Shown piece by piece: positions 7,158-16,589 of a stretch of DNA of 16,589 bases. The position numbers and the translations under genes were made by a program. The DNA is from CAVVWJ01 sp964475685 (GTDB taxonomy: Bacteria; Gemmatimonadota; Gemmatimonadetes; Gemmatimonadales; GWC2-71-9). Each line of letters starts with the position of its first letter. Within the stretch, counting starts at the first letter, position 1. The stretch lies in assembly GCA_964475685.1 (NCBI GenBank), contig CAYYXP010000202.1:1-16589 (forward strand), read 5' to 3'. The notes under the pieces were generated by a model. It had not been told where the DNA came from. It worked only from the letters and a program-made list of their open reading frames with translations, and made no database searches.

Positions 7158-8456
7158 GTGGCGGTGCGGGCCGATGGGACTGACACGCGGGGAACCTTCC
7201 GATGGCCCAGCCAGCTGGAGTGGCGCATCGCCAAACGGTACCTGCGGAGCCGGCGCGGCTCCCGCACCGCCTCGCTCAGCACCGTGATTTCGACCGGGGG
7301 CGTCGCCGTCGGCGTCATGGCGCTGATTGTCGTGCTCGGCGTGATGAACGGCCTGCGCAACGATCTCCGCGAGCGGATCCTGATCGCCAATCCGCACCTC
7401 AGGATCCTCACCTTCGGGGCGGGGCTTCGGATGGATGACTGGAGGGCCGCCATGGACACGGTCCGGAAAGCGCCGGGTGTGGTGGCCGTGGCGCCGGAGA
7501 TCATCAGCCAGGCGGGCATCTCGGCCGGGCAGGACTATGGGGAAGGGGTGAATCTCCTCGGATTCGAGCCCGACACCGGGACCGCCTCGGTCACCTCGCT
7601 TCCCCAGTCCGTCAGGAAGGGGAATCTCTCCTTTCAGACCACCAAGCCGGGCGTGGACGGCGGCATCCTGCTGGGGGCGAGACTTGCCTCGCGGCTGTCG
7701 GTCTATCCCGGCGACATGGTGACCCTCGTCCCGGTCACCGAAGCCAAGGTAAACGCGGCGATCGGTATCGCACTGCCGCGCTTCTGGAAGTTCGAGGTTA
7801 CCGGCCTCTTCGAGACCGGCATGTTCCAGTACGACAACCAGTTCGTCGTGATGAGCCGGGAGACCGCCCAGCGGTTCACCGGGCTGGGGGACGCCGTGTC
7901 CGGTCTCGCGGTGCGGCTCGCCGATCCCGACCGTGCCCCGGAGATCGGCCAGGCGCTCGAGAAACAGCTCGGCTACCCGTACCGGGCCCTCGATTGGCAG
8001 ACACAGAACGTGAGCCTGTTCAGCGCCCTGGAGCTCGAAAAGGTCGCGATGGGCCTCATTATCTTCTTCATCATGGTGGTGGCGGCGTTCAACATCGTCG
8101 GGACCCTCACAATGGTCGTGGCCGACAAGACCCGTGAGATCGGTATCCTCCGGGCGATGGGCCTGACCTCGCCCAGTGTCGCCCGGATCTTCCTCCTCCA
8201 GGGCGCCGTCATCGGGGCCGTCGGCACGCTGCTCGGACTGGCGGCGGGACTGGTGGTGGCTTACGTGGTGGACAAGTCGGGCTGGATCCGGATCAACCCC
8301 GCCGTCTATTTCATTGACCACCTTCCGGTCCACGTCGAGGCGCTCGATGTGACCGTGGTCGTCGTCGCGAGCCTGGCGATCGCGGTGTTGGCGACGCTCT
8401 ACCCCTCGCGCTCCGCCGCGGCGCTGACTCCGGTCGAGGCGATACGCCACGAATGA
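7158..8456 (+). CDS. LolC/LolE-family lipoprotein-release ABC permease
   Basis: Inner-membrane subunit that, with LolD, extracts lipoproteins from the inner membrane for transfer towards LolA and the outer membrane. The 432-aa product has the family layout: an N-terminal RYLRSRRGSRTASLSTVIS lead, TM1 about 43-64, a large periplasmic domain about 70-290, and TM2-TM4 at about 297-320, 345-371 and 398-415. The REIGILRAMG coupling segment follows TM2, and LTPVEAIRHE ends the protein. Only one permease gene is next to lolD, so it may act as a homodimer or pair with a distant partner; LolC cannot be separated from LolE by sequence alone. GTG 7158 directly follows the lysS stop and has GGAGG (7148-7152) 5 nt upstream; GTG 7164 is an alternative. 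Its stop overlaps the lolD start. Confidence 0.92.
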   Translation: MAVRADGTDTRGTFRWPSQLEWRIAKRYLRSRRGSRTASLSTVISTGGVAVGVMALIVVLGVMNGLRNDLRERILIANPHLRILTFGAGLRMDDWRAAMDTVRKAPGVVAVAPEIISQAGISAGQDYGEGVNLLGFEPDTGTASVTSLPQSVRKGNLSFQTTKPGVDGGILLGARLASRLSVYPGDMVTLVPVTEAKVNAAIGIALPRFWKFEVTGLFETGMFQYDNQFVVMSRETAQRFTGLGDAVSGLAVRLADPDRAPEIGQALEKQLGYPYRALDWQTQNVSLFSALELEKVAMGLIIFFIMVVAAFNIVGTLTMVVADKTREIGILRAMGLTSPSVARIFLLQGAVIGAVGTLLGLAAGLVVAYVVDKSGWIRINPAVYFIDHLPVHVEALDVTVVVVASLAIAVLATLYPSRSAAALTPVEAIRHE

Positions 8457-9154
8457 GTGCCATCCTCGAGGCCTCGGGGTTGCGGAAGGTCTATCAGGGC
8501 GGCGACGGCGCCGCGATCGAGGTGCTCACCGGGGTGGACCTAGAGGTGAACCGCGGCGAGTTCGTCGCTGTCGTCGGCGCGAGTGGCTCCGGCAAGAGCA
8601 CCTTGCTGCACCTGCTGGGGGCTCTGGATGCGCCCTCCGGAGGCAGTGTACGCCTGGACGGCCGCTCCTACGGAGAGCAGAGTCCGGCCGAGCTGGCCGC
8701 GATCCGGAATCGGAAGGTGGGGTTCGTCTTCCAGTTCCACCACTTGCTGCGGGAGTTCACCGCGCTCGAAAACGTCATGATGCCTCTCCTCATCGCCGGC
8801 GAGGACGAAGCCCGTGCGAGGTCGCGGGCGGAGGAGCTGCTCGCGGGCGTGGGGCTCGCCGGCCGCATGGCGCACCGGCCGGCGGCGCTTTCGGGAGGAG
8901 AGCAGCAGCGGGCGGCGGTGGCGCGCGCCCTCGCCGCCGATCCCCTCCTGGTGCTGGCCGACGAGCCTTCCGGCAATCTCGACTACGCCAATAGCGAGCA
9001 CCTGCACGAGCTGTTCGCTCGCCTGAGCCGGGAGTTCGAGACGGCGCTCGTCGTCGTCACCCATAATCGCCATCTGGCGGGGCGCGCCGACCGGGTGCTG
9101 TCCCTCGAGGGCGGCCGCCTGGTGCCGCTGTCCGGCGTGGAGTCGATGCCCTGA
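8453..9154 (+). CDS. lolD: Lipoprotein-release ABC transporter ATPase LolD
   Basis: Cytoplasmic ATPase that powers lipoprotein extraction by the adjacent permease. The 233-aa product has the full ABC set: Walker A GASGSGKST (42-50), Q-loop Q94 in FVFQFHHLL, signature LSGGEQQRAAVARAL (from 146), Walker B LLVLADEPSGNLD (D170, E171), and the switch histidine H204. The FQFHHLLREFTALENVMMP stretch is typical of the LolD/MacB branch. ATG overlaps the permease stop by 4 nt (ATGA), and its stop shares one base with the mcsA start. The pairing with a LolC/E permease makes LolD the best call over FtsE or MacB. Confidence 0.94.
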   Translation: MSAILEASGLRKVYQGGDGAAIEVLTGVDLEVNRGEFVAVVGASGSGKSTLLHLLGALDAPSGGSVRLDGRSYGEQSPAELAAIRNRKVGFVFQFHHLLREFTALENVMMPLLIAGEDEARARSRAEELLAGVGLAGRMAHRPAALSGGEQQRAAVARALAADPLLVLADEPSGNLDYANSEHLHELFARLSREFETALVVVTHNRHLAGRADRVLSLEGGRLVPLSGVESMP

Positions 9155-9648
9155 TGTCCTGCGATCAGTGCCATGAGCGGGAGGCGGTCATCCACCTCAC
9201 CCAGATCGTCAACGACCAGGTGGCGACGCGCCACCTGTGCGAGCGCTGCGCGGCCGAGGAAGGCGTCGAGAGCCCGGGCGGTGTCGCCAAGACGACGCTC
9301 GGAACCTTTCTCGCGGCCATGGGGAAGGACCCGGTGGAGGCGACCCCGGCTCCGCGACCGCCCGAAACGTGCGCCCGGTGCGGCGGCACCCTCAAGGACT
9401 TCCACGAGAGCGGACGACTGGGCTGCCCCGATTGCTGGCGCGCCTTCGAGGGGCCGCTGCGGGACCTTCTCCGGCGCCTCCACGGGTCGACCCACCACCT
9501 CGGGGAACGCTATGCCGAGATGGTGGCGGCCCCGGCCGGAGAGCGGATCCAGGCGGCCGATCTCCGCGAACAGCTGCGGCTGGCGGTCGAAACCGAGAAC
9601 TTCGAGCTGGCCGCCGAACTGCGCGACCGGCTCCGGGTGCTCGAATGA
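9154..9648 (+). CDS. mcsA: McsA, zinc-binding activator of the arginine kinase McsB
   Basis: In Firmicutes, McsA binds and stimulates McsB and tunes its activity under heat and heavy-metal stress. The 164-aa product has four CxxC knuckles: C3/C6 and C29/C32 at the N-terminus, and C73/C76 and C91/C94 in the middle, enough for two zinc sites. It ends in a UVR motif (about 134-164, LREQLRLAVETENFELAAEL) as also found in UvrB/UvrC and ClpC. Direct adjacency to mcsB and clpC supports McsA over other UVR proteins. The start overlaps the lolD stop (TGATG), with GGAG at 9139-9142. The stop overlaps the mcsB start. Confidence 0.93.
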   Translation: MSCDQCHEREAVIHLTQIVNDQVATRHLCERCAAEEGVESPGGVAKTTLGTFLAAMGKDPVEATPAPRPPETCARCGGTLKDFHESGRLGCPDCWRAFEGPLRDLLRRLHGSTHHLGERYAEMVAAPAGERIQAADLREQLRLAVETENFELAAELRDRLRVLE

Positions 9649-10727
9649 TAGACCTCAGCCTCCTCACCGATGGCGGTGTCGGCTGGCTCGACGCCAGTGG
9701 CCCCGCCAGCCACCTGGTGCTCTCCACCCGGATCCGGCTGGCCAGAAACCTGTCCGGCCATGTGTTCCAGGGACGCAATTCGGAGACCGAGCGGGAGCAG
9801 ATCCTCGCCGCCGTCGAGGAGGTGGCCCGGGACTCAGCCTTGCTCCGGCGGGCGACGAAGTTTCGCCTCGACCGTCTCGATCGTATTGACCGCCAATTGC
9901 TGCACGAGCGGCACCTGGTGAGCAAGGAATTGGCCGGCCTGGACGCCGATGGGCGAGTGCGATCCGGGGCCACGCTATTGGTCCAGGACCGGATCGGGGT
10001 GATGCTCAACGAGGAGGATCACCTTCGGATCCAGGGGCTCCATTCGGGCTTCGCCCTGGACGCGGCCTATGCCGAGGCTGACCAGCTGGACACCGAACTG
10101 GGACAACGACTTGCTTTCGCATTTCACCCCGAGTTCGGTTATCTTACGTCCTGCCCGACCAACGTCGGAACCGGCCTGCGGGCGTCGGTGCTGATTCACC
10201 TGCCGGGTCTGGTTCTCACCAAGGAAATCTCGAAGGTCCTGCAGGGGCTCGCGCAGGTCGGGTTGACCTTCCGCGGCCTGTATGGCGAAGGCAGCGAGGT
10301 CGTCGGCAACTATTTCCAGTTGTCAAATCAGACGACACTCGGAAGCTCGGAGCATGAGCTGCTCGACCATCTGGGGAAGATGGTCCGTCAGGTCATGGAC
10401 TACGAGGAACAGGCGCGGCAGGTCCTTCTTCGGGACGCGCCGGCCATCATCGAAGACAAGGTCTGGCGGGCTTACGGGCTGCTCCGGTACGCCCGTTCGC
10501 TGTCCTTTGAAGAGGCAATGAACCTGTTGAGCGGCGTGCGTTTGGGTGTCGGGGTCGGACTGATCCCGGACGTCGCCATCTACGTGCTCAACAAGCTTCT
10601 GGTGTACACTCAGCCGGCGCACCTCGCGGTGGCGGAGGGGGTCGCTCCCGATGAGGCCGACCTGCCGATCCGGCGGGCACGGTTCGTGCGCAAAGTGTTG
10701 GAATCCGAGGTGGGGCGCCGTGGATGA
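9645..10727 (+). CDS. mcsB: McsB protein arginine kinase
   Basis: Phosphorylates arginine residues in proteins, marking them for ClpC-ClpP. The product is 360 aa, close to the family norm. The phosphagen-kinase catalytic domain shows STRIRLARNL (from 27), LNEEDHLRIQGL (121-132), the cysteine loop TSCPTNVGTGLRAS (C170) and RGLYGEGS (210-217). The C-terminal helical domain follows. In Firmicutes McsB the RDxxRA motif here forms an allosteric phospho-arginine pocket; the aligned residues are L340-P341-I-R-R-A345, so the Arg-Asp pair is missing. ATG 9645 overlaps the mcsA stop (ATGA). An open frame extends far upstream but is only overlap with mcsA. It is followed by clpC after a 39-nt gap. Confidence 0.94.
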   Translation: MIDLSLLTDGGVGWLDASGPASHLVLSTRIRLARNLSGHVFQGRNSETEREQILAAVEEVARDSALLRRATKFRLDRLDRIDRQLLHERHLVSKELAGLDADGRVRSGATLLVQDRIGVMLNEEDHLRIQGLHSGFALDAAYAEADQLDTELGQRLAFAFHPEFGYLTSCPTNVGTGLRASVLIHLPGLVLTKEISKVLQGLAQVGLTFRGLYGEGSEVVGNYFQLSNQTTLGSSEHELLDHLGKMVRQVMDYEEQARQVLLRDAPAIIEDKVWRAYGLLRYARSLSFEEAMNLLSGVRLGVGVGLIPDVAIYVLNKLLVYTQPAHLAVAEGVAPDEADLPIRRARFVRKVLESEVGRRG

Positions 10728-10766
10728 GCCGCGACGACGGCCTTCGGAGCTACACAGGGTGCCGCA

Positions 10767-13244
<2,478 letters not shown>

Positions 13245-13251
13245 TCCCGCC

Positions 13252-13279
13252 GGGCGCCGGCCCGCGCGGGCCGGCGCCC
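13252..13279 (+). terminator. GC-rich perfect hairpin between clpC and bamA
   Basis: A perfect 12-bp inverted repeat (13252-13263 against 13268-13279) with a GCGC loop begins 8 nt after the clpC stop. It is all G and C and is followed by CCCACCTTG rather than a T-run. It could terminate clpC transcription weakly or protect the clpC mRNA end. It ends only 5 nt before the candidate bamA start, so it would also occlude the bamA initiation region if both lie on one transcript. Structure is seen; function is inferred. Confidence 0.55.
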
Positions 13280-13284
13280 CCACC

Positions 13285-15684
13285 TTGCACCCCGTGCCGA
13301 TTCACCGACTCTCCTCGATCGCCGTCTCCGTGGCCCTTTTGTCCGGGGCGCCGGCCGCGCTCGCCGCCCAGGACCAGACCGCGGCCACCGTCGACAGCAT
13401 CGCCGTCGAGGGGAACACCCGCCTCACCTCCTCGCAGATCATCGGGACCGCGGGCCTCGTCGTCCACCAGCCCATCAACTATCGGGACATCCAGCGCGCC
13501 ATCACGGCCCTCTTCCGGACCGGGCAGTTCGATGATGTGGCGGTCGAGGAGCGCACGTCGGGCGAGCGCCTGGTCCTCGCCTTCAGGGTCAGGGAGCGCC
13601 CGCTGCTCCGGAAATGGGCCGTGCGGGGGGTGGAGAAGCTTTCCGAGAGCGAGGTGAAGGGAAGGGTGAAGCTCGTCGAGGCGCGGCCGATCGATCGAAA
13701 CGAGGTCGAGCAGTCCCGCGCGTCCATCGACTCACTCTACAAGCACGCCGGATATTACGCCGTCCAGGTCAAGACGATCGAGATCCCCCAGGACTCGACA
13801 GGCGTACGGCTCGTCTTCGATGTCCAGGAAGGGGCACGTGTCGCCGTCGGACAGGTGGTGGTGGAAGGGAACGAGCGGTTCGACGACAAGGCGGTGGTCG
13901 GGCACATGGCCACCCGGCCCGAAGGGTTCTGGTGGTTCCAGAAGGGCGAATACGACGAGCAGAAGGTCGATGAGGACATCCGCGAGCGGCTGCCGCGCTG
14001 GTACGCCGACCACGGCCTCGTGGACTTCCAGGTGACGAGCGACTCCCTCGTCCCCGACTCGAGCGGCGGCAAGGCCATCCTTCATCTCAGCGTGGACGAG
14101 GGACAGGAATACAGGGTCGGGACATTCGACATCGAGGGGAACCGCCGCTTTTCGAGAGAGGAGCTTCAGACCTACTACCCCTTCGGCCCCGTGGAGCCCG
14201 ACGGCACTCCCCTGGGCGGCCCCCGTCCCTACAGCCGATCCGACTGGGAATCGGCGACGGAAAAGATCCAGAACCTCTACGCCAACAACGGCTATCTGTA
14301 CATGCAGATCGAGCCCGCCGAAGTCCGTCGGACAACCGCGGACGGCCAGCACCTGATCGACCTCCGGTGGGCCATCCGCGAGGGCTCGCCCGCGACCATC
14401 AACAAGGTGGAGATCGTCGGCAACGACGTCACCCACGAGCGGGTGATCCGCGAGGCGATCGTCGTGCTGCCGGGCGACCTCTTCAGCCGCGATCGGCTGA
14501 TCCGTTCGTACCAGAACGTGTCCAACCTGGGGTTCTTCCAGCAACCGCTCCCGGCGCCCGACGTCAAGCCGGCCGCCAACGGCGTGGACGTCGACATCAT
14601 CTTCCGGATCGAGGAGCGCCGCACCGGCAACATCAACTTTGGCGCGTCGCTCGGGCAGGGCACGGGGGTGGGCGGGTTCCTCGGCCTGGAAGAGCCGAAC
14701 CTCTTCGGCCGGGGCAAGCGCGGACGCCTCCAGTGGCAGTTCGGCAGGAACATCAACGACTTCACCCTCAGCTACACCGATCCCGCCATCCGGGAGAGCC
14801 GGATTTCGGGCACCGTCTCGCTCTTCGACTCCCGTGCCCGCTACACCGTCGGCGACCTTGGCCAGCAGAAGCGCACGGGCGGCTCGCTCCAGCTCGGCTT
14901 CCCCCTACTCGGGTCGCGCTATACCCGCCTGTTCACTTCCTACTCCTACCAGCGGGTGAAGTACAGCGGCGGCTCGGAGGATTTGCGGGCGCGTTACAAC
15001 TGCACCTCCTGCGTCCGGTCCACGCTCGGCGCCAGCGTCCTGCGCGACACCCGGGTCGGGCTCCCGTTCGCCACCGGCGGATCGCTGGCCAATCTGACCG
15101 GCGAGCTCAACGGCGGCTTCCTGGGCGGCACCGGCCACTACCAGAAGATCGAGGTCGAGGGCAAGTGGTATGCGCCGCTCGGTACCCTCGGCGGCGGGGC
15201 GCAGCTGGGGGCCGGGGGCGTGCAGTTCGTCCTCGGCCTCACGACCAAGACCGGCTTCATCTTCGGTGACGCCGGGCCGTTCTTCACCGAGCTCTATTCC
15301 CTGGGGGGCGTGCAGTACGGCATCCCGTTACGCGGCTACGGCGAGTTCTCCATCACGCCCAACGGCTACGACCCCACCGGGAGCACCTCCTCGGCAAGTC
15401 CGGACGCGTTCGGCGAGTCGTATGCGGCGTTCACGGTCGAGGCCGGCGCCCGGATCAGCCAGTCGCTGTACGCGGATATCTTCTTCGATGCGGGCAACGT
15501 CTACCGCACCGCCCGTCAATGGGACCCCACCCGGCTCTTTCGCGGGGCGGGGTTCGGGGTGGCGCTGATCTCCCCGCTGGGGCCGATCGGGGTGGATCTG
15601 GGATACGGGTTCGACAAGGTGGACCGGCTCGGCGAGCCCGACCCTGGTTGGATAGTGCATTTCAGGCTGGGCAATTTCTTCTAA
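13285..15684 (+). CDS. bamA: BamA outer-membrane beta-barrel assembly protein
   Basis: Central Omp85-family insertase that folds beta-barrels into the outer membrane. The product is 799 aa. The N-terminal signal peptide ends near residue 28 (APAALAA, then QDQ). Five POTRA repeats follow at roughly 33-103, 104-188, 189-275, 276-372 and 373-455, several beginning with a V-EGN-type strand such as IAVEGNTRLTS or VVVEGNERFDD. The C-terminal barrel carries the L6 motif LRGYGEF and ends in a phenylalanine (GNFF), as barrel proteins do. An extracellular-loop CxxC (C573, C576) is unusual. The start is TTG 13285 or GTG 13294; neither has a visible Shine-Dalgarno. It is followed directly by skp, its usual partner. 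Confidence 0.95.
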   Translation: MHPVPIHRLSSIAVSVALLSGAPAALAAQDQTAATVDSIAVEGNTRLTSSQIIGTAGLVVHQPINYRDIQRAITALFRTGQFDDVAVEERTSGERLVLAFRVRERPLLRKWAVRGVEKLSESEVKGRVKLVEARPIDRNEVEQSRASIDSLYKHAGYYAVQVKTIEIPQDSTGVRLVFDVQEGARVAVGQVVVEGNERFDDKAVVGHMATRPEGFWWFQKGEYDEQKVDEDIRERLPRWYADHGLVDFQVTSDSLVPDSSGGKAILHLSVDEGQEYRVGTFDIEGNRRFSREELQTYYPFGPVEPDGTPLGGPRPYSRSDWESATEKIQNLYANNGYLYMQIEPAEVRRTTADGQHLIDLRWAIREGSPATINKVEIVGNDVTHERVIREAIVVLPGDLFSRDRLIRSYQNVSNLGFFQQPLPAPDVKPAANGVDVDIIFRIEERRTGNINFGASLGQGTGVGGFLGLEEPNLFGRGKRGRLQWQFGRNINDFTLSYTDPAIRESRISGTVSLFDSRARYTVGDLGQQKRTGGSLQLGFPLLGSRYTRLFTSYSYQRVKYSGGSEDLRARYNCTSCVRSTLGASVLRDTRVGLPFATGGSLANLTGELNGGFLGGTGHYQKIEVEGKWYAPLGTLGGGAQLGAGGVQFVLGLTTKTGFIFGDAGPFFTELYSLGGVQYGIPLRGYGEFSITPNGYDPTGSTSSASPDAFGESYAAFTVEAGARISQSLYADIFFDAGNVYRTARQWDPTRLFRGAGFGVALISPLGPIGVDLGYGFDKVDRLGEPDPGWIVHFRLGNFF

Positions 15685-15714
15685 ATGGCGCGCACCTTTC
15701 ATCGGGAGCAGAGC

Positions 15715-16251
15715 ATGAAGCTGTCCGTCGTGGGAAGCTGGGCCGGCACCATCGCCCTCTTCTGTGTCGCCGCCCCAGTGGCGGCTCAGCAAGGCGGGGC
15801 CGGCAAGGTGGCCTTCGTGAATACCCAGGCGATCCTCAAGCAGACGCCGGGATACGCCCAGGCCGAGTCGACGTTCGCGAAGGAGCTCCAGACCTACCGC
15901 GGCGAAGTGCAGAAACTGCAGGCGAGCCTCGACTCGGCCGCCTCCGACTTCGAGCAGCAATCGGTTCTGTTGAGCCCGACGCAGCGCGCCGCGAAGCGGA
16001 AGGACCTCGAGGCCCAGCAGCAGAAGCTGGAGCAGCGGACCCAGGAGCTCCAGCAGCGCGCCTCGGGGCGGGAGCGCGAGCTGCTCGACCCGATCCAGAC
16101 GAAGGTGAACAGCGTGATCGAGGGGATTCGCGCCGCCGGCAACTACGCCATGATCTTCGACGTGAGCGCGCCGAACAGCGGAATCGTCACGGCGGACAAG
16201 TCGCTCGATCTGACGCCGCGTGTCATTCAGCAGTTGAAGTCGGGCACCTGA
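15715..16251 (+). CDS. Skp/OmpH-family periplasmic chaperone
   Basis: Periplasmic chaperone expected to hold unfolded outer-membrane proteins for BamA. The 178-aa product begins with a signal peptide (MKLSVVGSWAGTIALFCVAA; cleavage near residue 24). It then has the family opening KVAFVNTQAILKQTPGYAQA and a long Gln/Glu-rich coiled-coil region (about 50-125), which would form the tentacle arms. It ends LDLTPRVIQQL, as other OmpH proteins do. ATG 15715 is preferred over ATG 15685: GGGAG (15704-15708) is 6 nt ahead and the signal peptide then starts cleanly. It lies 30 nt after bamA and 4 nt before lpxD, the usual bamA-skp-lpxD order. Confidence 0.93.
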   Translation: MKLSVVGSWAGTIALFCVAAPVAAQQGGAGKVAFVNTQAILKQTPGYAQAESTFAKELQTYRGEVQKLQASLDSAASDFEQQSVLLSPTQRAAKRKDLEAQQQKLEQRTQELQQRASGRERELLDPIQTKVNSVIEGIRAAGNYAMIFDVSAPNSGIVTADKSLDLTPRVIQQLKSGT

Positions 16252-16255
16252 GCCG

Positions 16256-16589
16256 GTGGCCTCGGCCGGCTTGACTGCGCAGGCGGTCGCCGATCTGGTC
16301 GGCGGCCGCCTGCTTGGCGATGGGGGGGTGCTGCTGCGCACCGTGCGCCCCCTGGAACGCGCCGGCCCCGAGGCGCTGTCGCTGGCGGTCTCCATACGCT
16401 ATGCCGGGCAGCTCAGGGAATCGCTCGCCGGGGCCGTGCTGGTGCCGGAGGCGCTCGCCGAAGCGGGCGGGCCGGCCACCCGGATCGTCGTGGGTGACCC
16501 CTATGCGGCGCTGGTGCGCGCCATGGGCGCGCTGTTTCCCCCGGCGGAGGTCGTGCCCGGAATAGACGCCACCGCCCGCCTCGGCGCCG
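16256..16589 (+). CDS. lpxD: UDP-3-O-acylglucosamine N-acyltransferase LpxD (N-terminal part)
   Basis: LpxD adds the second acyl chain in lipid A synthesis. Only the first 111 codons are in the window, open to its right edge. The translation begins VASAGLTAQAVADLVGGRLL from a GTG at 16256, the usual N-terminal domain pattern, and contains ATRIVVGDPYAALVRAMGAL. It reaches the beginning of the left-handed helix repeats at PGIDATARLGA. The active-site region is beyond the window. Position directly after skp matches the common bamA-skp-lpxD order. Start choice: GTG 16256 is 4 nt after the skp stop; no ATG fits. Confidence 0.88.
   Translation, partial: MASAGLTAQAVADLVGGRLLGDGGVLLRTVRPLERAGPEALSLAVSIRYAGQLRESLAGAVLVPEALAEAGGPATRIVVGDPYAALVRAMGALFPPAEVVPGIDATARLGA

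Noticed and set aside
6831..8450. A 539-codon open frame on the minus strand
   Set aside because: It lies opposite lysS and the LolC/E permease gene, both clear family members. The translation is low-complexity (His/Asp/Arg/Glu rich), as expected from an antisense frame in GC-rich DNA.
15685..15714. An earlier ATG for the Skp-like gene
   Set aside because: It adds ten residues ahead of a clean signal peptide. The ATG at 15715 has the better ribosome-binding site.

Overview
The window is about 16.6 kb of GC-rich DNA in which every supported gene lies on the + strand. It looks like the chromosome of a diderm, LPS-type bacterium: a LolD/LolC-E transporter, BamA, a Skp/OmpH chaperone and the start of LpxD are all present. 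It also carries the protein-arginine-phosphorylation set McsA-McsB-ClpC, best known from Firmicutes. That combination, the high GC content and the collinear order suggest a deep diderm lineage such as Gemmatimonadota. The taxonomic call is an inference from gene content, not from a search.

Layout. (1) Positions 1-538 are the end of a ribosomal RNA operon: the 3' end of 23S rRNA, a short spacer with a hairpin, and a complete 5S rRNA. A strong intrinsic terminator follows at 541-582. (2) Positions 628-2767 hold three tightly packed genes: era (ribosome-assembly GTPase), a 55-residue Trm112/YcaR-type zinc protein, and a CAX-type Ca2+/H+ exchanger. (3) Positions 2830-4441 hold two poorly characterised genes: a degenerate receiver plus GGDEF-like (GGDDF) protein, and a protein with an MJ0042-type zinc ribbon and a Pro/Ala linker. 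(4) Positions 4545-7157 are translation genes: prfB (RF2), which needs a +1 programmed frameshift, and lysS. (5) Positions 7158-10727 run lolC/E-lolD-mcsA-mcsB with start/stop overlaps or direct abutment, and clpC follows at 10767. (6) Positions 13285-16589 are the outer-membrane assembly genes bamA, skp and a truncated lpxD, preceded by a GC-rich hairpin.

How the genes work together. Era and the rRNAs belong to ribosome production, and RF2 and LysRS to translation. LolC/E-LolD, BamA, Skp and LpxD build the outer membrane (lipoproteins, beta-barrels and lipid A respectively). McsB, with its adaptor McsA, would tag proteins with phospho-arginine, and ClpC would unfold tagged proteins for ClpP. 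The most distinctive feature is that this quality-control module is physically fused into an envelope-biogenesis gene string. McsB appears to lack the allosteric phospho-arginine motif, while ClpC keeps its phospho-arginine reader glutamates. I found no mobile element, tRNA, CRISPR array or phage gene. Most of the window is conserved housekeeping DNA, and I see no clear new system beyond these variations.
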